In this document: one piece after another, positions 8,375 to 13,924 of the stretch
How the letters are laid out: every line of letters begins with the position of its first letter
How positions within the stretch are numbered: the first letter of the stretch is position 1
Assembly (NCBI GenBank): GCA_002751075.1
Contig: NAOQ01000044.1
Coordinates: 206,488 to 220,411 of the forward strand
Direction: 5' to 3'
Source: Ichthyophonus hoferi
Lineage: Eukaryota; Opisthokonta; Ichthyosporea; Ichthyophonida; Ichthyophonidae
Length of the DNA: 13,924 bases
Notes under the pieces: model-generated
What the model was told of the DNA's origin: nothing
Seen by the model: the letters and a program-made list of their open reading frames with translations, nothing else
Database searches by the model: none
Position numbers and translations under genes: made by a program

Positions 8375-10051
8375 ATACCTTTAACGTTTTGTACACGCCA
8401 ATACAAATTGGAAATGTGGCAACGTCACTGTAGTTTTTGGCTAAGGTTAGAAGTATTACGCTCGGGAAACAATCTTAATGTACAAAGGTATCTTTCTTTT
8501 AACATATTGCACGTCAGACGGGGTACCATGTGACATTCTAATTTAAATTTAACGGCATTTGATGAGACTCTTGATGAAATGCTAAACTCATCCACCATCC
8601 ATTGTGGCTATCCCAAACTAAGCTCGATTTACAAATGCACATGGCATTGTGTCTGAATGACTTGTAATGTTTTGTTGCTCATCATCGCTGGGATAAAGGC
8701 AAGTTAAAGAGAATGTTGATTGAATGGATAGAAAATATACATTATTATCTGGTGAGCCCCAATATGGTTTAACAGTTAAAATATATTACGTTGTAATGAT
8801 TTAGCAAGTTTAAAAAAAAAAACGGTAAACAAGAATGTTATGTTTGATGTACTTTGTCATTTGAGTGGATATGTAAGCAACTAAATGAGCGCCGCTCAGT
8901 TTGACTTACCAGGATTTGCGTATGCATATCCAATTCCATATATGAATCTCATTGGCGTCCTTGAGAAATTTTAAAGTCTGAAAGTCTAAATAAGGAAGGA
9001 ATCGTGGTATAACTCTTTATTACATTTAATGCCCTTGGCGTGGTAAATGGTCATTTAGGTTTATAGATATAATTTCTGTCGTACAAAGGTATTTTAATTG
9101 AAAATTTGGCATTTGTGAATAATGTTATTTTTTCTCCAACGTCTAGAAAATATTTACAAAGGGCAACTGGACGTCTTGAACGATTAAAGAGAGAATCAAA
9201 TTTTTTACGTCATCACATCATAATAATGATGAACTGTTTTGGATATACTAGCTCTATCCCGCAAAACCCCACACTCATCTCTGATTCACTAATTATCATT
9301 ACTGCTTTATAATACCTAATCCTACGATCAACGTGGGGGGGTTAGATACTACTCAGTGAAGCCATGCCTCCAATTGGCACATAACTATATTGCACACTAC
9401 ATAATCCTTTAGTACGAGTCATAAAGGTTGAATACTTCTTGTATTTTCGGGTCAGTTGTCCACTTGTAAGTCTTTAATTTTAAAACATACAAACAGTAAA
9501 TAGTATAAAAATATATTAATAAAAAAATATTGTCTGTCAGTTAGGAATATGCTGTTGGTTAAATTTTTTTTGTTAAAAGAATATTTGCAAGCCTATGATT
9601 AAATTTTTAAATAATCTAAAAATATCTCAATTGTTTGCGCCAAACCTTAAAGCTTTAATATTCACAACCATGAACCTGGGTGTGAAACTAAACTAATGAT
9701 TGTCTATCTAAGCAAATGACTATAGGCCAATAAGCTATCTATTTATATTTAAAGCAGCACTTATAACTAGTTTAATTCAATGGCTCATTATAATGCTGCT
9801 CACGGCCGTATGGTAATAATTCCAAGGTCAACCAGCCGCTACTTCAGCATAGGATTATGTAATATTATGTTTTCACATTTTAATGTTATATTTATGTATG
9901 CATATGCAGACGTACGTTTGGTAAACCAAACTCAGCATTATTAGGTAGTATTGGTTATATGTGACCCTTATCTTGTTCATCAATCTTTTACACTTTTAGG
10001 GCCTTCAATCACACCTGATTGCTAGAATATAAAGTAATTCCTAACACAAGT

Positions 10052-10076
10052 TGAGGCAATGCATCACAATGCCTCA
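10052..10076. repeat. Small hairpin, TGAGGCA/TGCCTCA
   Basis: A perfect 7-bp GC-rich stem with an 11-nt loop stands out in AT-rich sequence. No run of T follows on either strand that would suggest an RNA polymerase III end. Confidence 0.65.
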
Positions 10077-10407
10077 TTTAATTATTAGCCAAGGGTAATT
10101 AGATTACGAAAAAATCCGACTCACCCAAAGATGTTCTTAAGAGACCCTGATATTACATTTAAATATGGGTTATATTATTTTTCAATATTTGATTCTGTAT
10201 TGAGCATTAATTACAACAGTCATTTTGAACTCGTGATCTGATTAGTGTGATGCTGCACATTCTGAGCCATTTCGAGTAATCCATAAATAAAATGTGTTTT
10301 ATAAAGCGGCCTGATATTGAAAATTGCCTTTTGCTGTAGTAGCCCATTAAAAATGTAAGGTATGTTAAAACATCGCCTGTGTCCAGGGATAAAGACTTAA
10401 AACAATG

Positions 10408-10421
10408 CCAATAACGATTGG
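10408..10421. promoter_or_regulatory. Close inverted CCAAT pair
   Basis: CCAAT and ATTGG face each other across AACG. It resembles the pair at 5771-5792 but with a shorter spacer. No gene start is assigned nearby, so a regulatory role is only a possibility. Confidence 0.25.
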
Positions 10422-12104
10422 AGTGAATGTGATCATCTTTGCTTCTTGTGGCCTAGTCTACCTATAGATGTCAAAAACGATAATGTCTTTCTTAAGAAAA
10501 AGTGTTAAAATCGTACTATTATTACATATCATGAATGAAAGTCGAGGCTTGTGGATGTCAAGATTATATGTCGAAGGATGGCAACGACTCGTATAACAAA
10601 ACATCAGATATATAATGGTCGAATGTGTGAAAGCTAGATTGTTTTTATTTTTCTGTCTTAAAAGATACAAGTTCAATTAATACATGTCACCCATGGCTGT
10701 GTTAATCTACAGGATTGTGAAACAGAACCATCAGCCCATGGATCCCTCCCAAATAAAACTCTTGAAATGCAAAACTTACTCGGTTTAATCCAAGATATTT
10801 TTGATAAGTGATGTTATTGTGGTAATAAATAAATAAGCATCTTCAAAATATTCGAAAATCCACTCGATAAATTGGTAATTTCCGTACTTTTATCACACCC
10901 TGCTCTACTGTATACTGTGCTATTTACTCACTCCTCAAGGATCATTCCGTATCTCATATTTTCCTTGTTTATCTCCATATATATTATGCTGTAGATCTCT
11001 TTCTTCCTTTCTTCTAACATTATTCCTATTTAGCCTGAATATGCTCATTTGAGATATTGCACCATCACTGTTTTATGAATCAAATTGTAGAGTGTCAATA
11101 GTAATATCCTTTTGAATAGGAGCAGTGGTTTAGTACCAACTCACATGTATATTTCAATAAAATTTGGGCTTAATGAGAGCGAAGAACATCTGGAGTTAAT
11201 ATCCAATGACAAACGCATATTTTAATGAATTCCAAACATATAGCCACTATTATTATTATGTTTTAGTGAAAAAGGCCCAATAGAGTACCACAGTAGGTTG
11301 ATTGTTATTTACAGTAAAACACTGGCACCTCGCTCAAGATATTACTAGATCATGCCGAAAAGCCACCGACTGATCTTATTAGAAGACACTTTTAGGTTAG
11401 TCATGAATAACGATGGTTATATTGGTGCTTCTTAAATAAGATATTTCCATGGGTTCATATAGATCCAGACTTCAAGGAAACTGTTTCAATCCTACATATT
11501 TGGTTGCCTGACATCATATATGCTAATCAGCTCATGAAAACCGTATAGCTACGTACTGAGGTTAAAATTTAACCTTCAAATACGTCTCTCAAAACTCAGC
11601 AGAATCTAGTCAGCTGTTCATACTTTGGCTTACTATCCAAAAATTAATAAATCTACTAAGAATGATTCAAGTACAGATTTAATAATAATCCGACTAATGT
11701 GTTGCTAAAGTGATCAAACGCAACCGTGATGAGCTCCATTCTGGTAAGAGTCGCACCAATCAGCTAAAGCGTTTGGCATATCCATTCCTCAGATATTAAA
11801 ATCTAGGTTATATCCATCCGAGTTTGAATAGACTTAACTTAGGGACTGCTTGCATATCTGGTAATTATTATTAGTAAGAGTGTATTCAATATATTGCTAA
11901 TTTTAAAGCTTGTCGTTAATCGGGTTTCCTGAACTTCTACATTTGATTTACCCTCTCAGATAGTGCTGGTATGCAGCCTAAACTACAATGGTAACCAGTA
12001 CCACGTGTATATGGAGAATATTATCATGTAGGCCATTGGCACATTATCAAACACACATTGCCAAATATTTTGGGACGCTGCTCGAGGGTATCATACACTT
12101 AATG

Positions 12105-12110
12105 TTTATT
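12105..12110 (-). terminator. Polyadenylation signal AATAAA
   Basis: The minus strand reads AATAAA about 112 nt downstream of the proposed TAG of the SdrD B-like gene. The distance fits a short 3' untranslated region and supports ending that gene at 12223. Confidence 0.5.
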
Positions 12111-12222
12111 AAATAGAAGATGCCCCAGGCACTTCAGCATTTTCACTAATCACACATTTATGATGATACTGAAGCCATGGGTCGCCTGGTCTCCTAAGTT
12201 TGAATAAGCTCGTGTGATAATT

Positions 12223-12234
12223 CTAATACCCGCC
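12223..12234 (-). CDS. Proposed terminal exon (GGY-stop)
   Basis: After the donor TTT|GTAAGT at 12449, the first good acceptor is TTTCCAACAG at 12235, followed by GGC GGG TAT TAG in phase 0. The protein would then end FAYIIDFGGY. If the intron were retained, about 40 hydrophobic residues of intron-like sequence would be added instead, ending at 12327. Confidence 0.5.
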   Translation of the reverse strand, partial: GGY

Positions 12235-13924
12235 CTGTTGGAAACCATATGACAAATTAGTTATAAAGTTCATAAGTAGACGCAGGAAGATAGCAAACAT
12301 GCTCAAAGTTTATATGCAGAAATTGGTCATGTGAAGTAGTTTTGATGGAAGTAATTACGGAAAGGTTTGTCTGATAGTTTAATTAGTAATGTAAATAAAT
12401 AGTAAAAAATAGTGTGAAATGGTGGTAAGAAGGGAGATAGTATACTTACAAAGTCGATAATATATGCGAAATCAATGTCTTTAACAGTTTCACCAGAAGA
12501 AACAGTTACAGAAGCCTGTCCATCGACACCAACAACTTTGTCGTTCTTTCCGGCCTTATGACCTCTAGGCGTATCTACCTTAACAATGTACTTGCCGGGA
12601 GCCACGTCTAGGAATTTATAGAATCCACGCATATCTGTTTTAGTAGTAGAAATGACATTGGTTCCGGTAGAATCATAGAGAGTAACCTTAACATTCATGA
12701 GACCGTAGTCACCATACTCGAATTCACCACCGGGGTAATCGTCGTGCCAGACACGGCCTTCGATTTTACCGGGTGGAACTGCCTCCTTGATAAAAACAAT
12801 ATCCGCATCAGTGGCGGTCTTTCCAATCACCACGGTGACTTCAGCCTATTGGTAGAGGAATATTCCGGTTAGTAAACAAATTACATGCCTTAATACATTT
12901 CAGGTGTTATAAAATACCAGCAGTTGGCACATATGCTAAGCTTACCAATATATTCAAATGAAGAAAATGTTATATATGATCGAAAGTACCTTAATGCATT
13001 CCAGGTGATATAAAATAATAGTAGCTGACAAATATATTAAGCTGACCAATATATCCAGGTAATATATATATATATATATATATATGATTGAAAGTACACA
13101 CCTCAGGCTTTCCAGACGCTGGGACAAGACCGGAGGGCACAGTGGCGGTATCCACACGAACAATATATGTGCCAGGTTCTACCATGGTGAATATGTACAT
13201 GCCCTTTTCATCAGTCTTAGTGGTAGCTACAACCTCGTTGTCACTATTCACAAGCTTGACGACTACATTGGGCAGGACTACATCATTATCATTGCGGATG
13301 GTATTTTTATCGGAATCCTGTGTAAGTAGGTGCAGCAGTGTTGTTAGGAACATTGTGGTCTATCTTCTTCATGTTTGAGTCTTTGAAAACCCCCAGAAAA
13401 CAATTAAATGTAAATAATAACTATTAATACATAAGCCTATTTTCATATATACACTCTGATAATAAAAATATTGAAAGATAAATTATGAGATAAAGAAGAT
13501 GAGAAAAACTAACCTCGAATACATAAGCCTTGATGGTGCCAACAGAAACCACAAAACAAAAATCACCGTTGGTGAATTGCTCCCCAGCAGCAAGGACGAC
13601 AGTAAACTTCCCATCTCTGCGCAAAGCCTTTAAGCCTTTGGGTACAGTGGCTAGATCTACCTTAACAGTGTACTGACCTGGAGTTATATTTGTGAACTCA
13701 TACTTGCCGTTGTCATCGGTCTTGGTGGTAGCCACAATTTTACCAGTAGAATCCAACAGATTAACAGTCACCCCCGGGAGAACCTTATCACCATCATCGA
13801 ACATCTCATCGCCATTATTGTCAATAAATACAGTGTTGGGGCCAATGGAGGCAGAGCCACTCTTGTATTTGAAGTCAATCTCAACAATTTCTCCCCACTT
13901 AACAGTAACGGTGGCTTTACCATT
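12223..13924 (-). CDS. SdrD B-like (Cna_B-like) repeat protein, C-terminal 344 residues, four exons
   Basis: The visible protein has three beta-sandwich repeats of the SdrD B / Cna_B type, known from bacterial adhesins as stalk modules. The exons are 13924-13514 (open at the right edge), 13317-13102, 12845-12450 and a proposed 12234-12223. All introns are GT-AG and phase 0 (196, 256 and 215 nt). Each repeat carries TTKTD, then GxYxF, then a PGxYxVxVD end: residues 66-90, a second copy in 138-209, and 276-300. A DNNGDE loop (residues 35-40) recalls the calcium loops of SdrD B domains; the later repeats have more divergent acidic loops. The N-terminus, and so any signal peptide or anchor, is outside the window. 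A secreted or surface structural role is inferred from the family only. Intron-split exons show that it is a resident eukaryotic gene, not bacterial contamination. Confidence 0.85.
12450..12845 (-). CDS. SdrD B-like gene exon, end of second and whole third repeat
   Basis: The exon has 132 codons. It begins AEVTVVIGKTATDADIVF, the closing strands of the second repeat, then GKIEGRVWHDD opens the third repeat with LMNVKVTLYDSTG, TTKTDMRGFYKF and APGKYIVKVD. It ends DIDFAYIIDF. The acceptor is CAATAG|GCT and the donor TTT|GTAAGT. Confidence 0.85.
12888..13097. repeat. 101-bp tandem duplication inside an intron
   Basis: A unit beginning CCTTAATACATTTCAGG at 12888 recurs at 12989 (CCTTAATGCATTCCAGG). 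The copies continue in parallel through TATAAAATA, a diverged middle containing TTAAGCT-type and CCAATATAT words, and a GAT[CT]GAAAGTA end. The right copy is enlarged by an (AT)12 run. It accounts for most of the 256-nt intron 12846-13101 and repeats the sequence next to the splice donor. Confidence 0.85.
13062..13085. repeat. (AT)12 microsatellite
   Basis: A pure AT run lies in the right-hand copy of the 101-bp intronic duplication and is absent from the left-hand copy, so it arose or expanded after the duplication. Confidence 0.95.
13102..13317 (-). CDS. SdrD B-like gene exon, second repeat
   Basis: The exon has 72 codons, beginning DSDKNTIRNDNDVVLPNVVV and including TTKTDEKGMYIF, EPGTYIVRVD and a SGKPE end. 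The acceptor is CACAG|GAT and the donor GAG|GTGTGT. The upstream intron cuts the repeat at the start of its acidic loop (VFE|DSD), where the first repeat is continuous. Confidence 0.88.
13514..13924 (-). CDS. SdrD B-like gene exon, first visible repeat, open at the window edge
   Basis: The exon gives 137 codons up to the window end, in frame throughout. NGKATVTVKWGEIVEIDF is the end of a preceding domain. Then come the loop TVFIDNNGDEMFDDGD, the strands LPGVTVNLLDSTGKIVATT, TKTDDNGKYEF and TPGQYTVKVD, and an end at KAYVFE. The donor is GAG|GTTAGT. Confidence 0.9.

Larger units (their letters stand above)
7821..12222. other. Gene-free stretch between cyclin and SdrD B-like gene
   Basis: The first part upstream of the cyclin start must carry its promoter, and the last 115 bases or so are the 3' untranslated region of the right-hand gene. 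Between them I see only short open stretches (longest with a start: 7998-8231 minus and 9106-9312 plus) with no recognised motif. The patch 8090-8350 looks more GC-rich than its surroundings and has several short frames on both strands next to splice-like signals, so an intron-split gene there cannot be excluded. Hairpins occur near 8341-8374 and 10052-10076. No transposon ends or long repeats were recognised. Confidence 0.55.

Noticed and set aside
8531-8656. About 40 open plus-strand codons with a protein-like look
   Set aside because: Short open runs of this kind are expected by chance across six frames; no motif and no strong splice signals at its edges.
9106-9312. 68-codon plus-strand frame with a basic helix-like stretch
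   Set aside because: It begins at TTG rather than ATG, resembles no known family, and its length is not surprising for this much sequence.
11700-11800. Plus-strand 32-codon Lys/Arg-rich stretch that recalled a transposase helix
   Set aside because: No flanking inverted repeats, no catalytic motifs, and stops at background density on either side. No mobile element can be supported in the spacer.
13084-13378. Two plus-strand ORFs (81 and 96 codons)
   Set aside because: They are shadows of the minus-strand SdrD B-like exon 13102-13317, whose repeats are clear.
1-13924. CCAAT/ATTGG abundance as a genome-wide signal
   Set aside because: A rough count of about 45 in the window is only modestly above the number expected from base composition; only the symmetric pairs are reported.

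Overview
This window is nuclear DNA of a eukaryote, probably a single-celled one that builds centrioles or flagella. The genes are broken by GT-AG introns, the spacers are AT-rich, and there are no bacterial operons or ribosome-binding sites. The lineage cannot be fixed from the sequence. All three genes I recognise lie on the minus strand, so each reads from right to left.

Left third (1-3355): seven short exons join in frame into the N-terminal part of a CEP135/Bld10 protein, the centriole and basal-body cartwheel coiled-coil protein. No exon boundary was taken from a long ORF. The joined 237 residues line up without gaps against the human CEP135 N-terminus as I remember it, which supports every splice site used. 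The first exon (about 20 residues) is not securely found, and the 3' part runs off the left edge. The introns (194-572 nt) are full of microsatellites, small tandem duplications and a long strand-biased purine tract.

Middle (6779-7820): a two-exon gene for a 244-residue P-type (Pho80-like) cyclin. Its single 307-nt intron holds a 59-nt exon-like cassette. Including that cassette would shift the frame and end translation early, so it could be a poison exon.

Right end (12223-13924): the 3' part of a gene for a protein with three SdrD B-like (Cna_B-like) beta-sandwich repeats, a domain class best known from bacterial surface proteins. Here it is cut by three introns and ends in a proposed 12-nt last exon. 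One intron contains a 101-bp tandem duplication.

Two long stretches (3356-6778 and 7821-12222) hold no gene I can support. They do contain a promoter-like cluster near 5721-5792 (a 16-bp CRE palindrome plus an inverted CCAAT pair), several small hairpins, a nine-base word (TACAAAGGT) that recurs, and a patch near 8090-8350 that looks more GC-rich than its surroundings. I see no tRNA, rRNA, CRISPR array or intact mobile element. The three genes share no obvious pathway: one is for centriole structure, one for CDK regulation and one probably for the cell surface or matrix.
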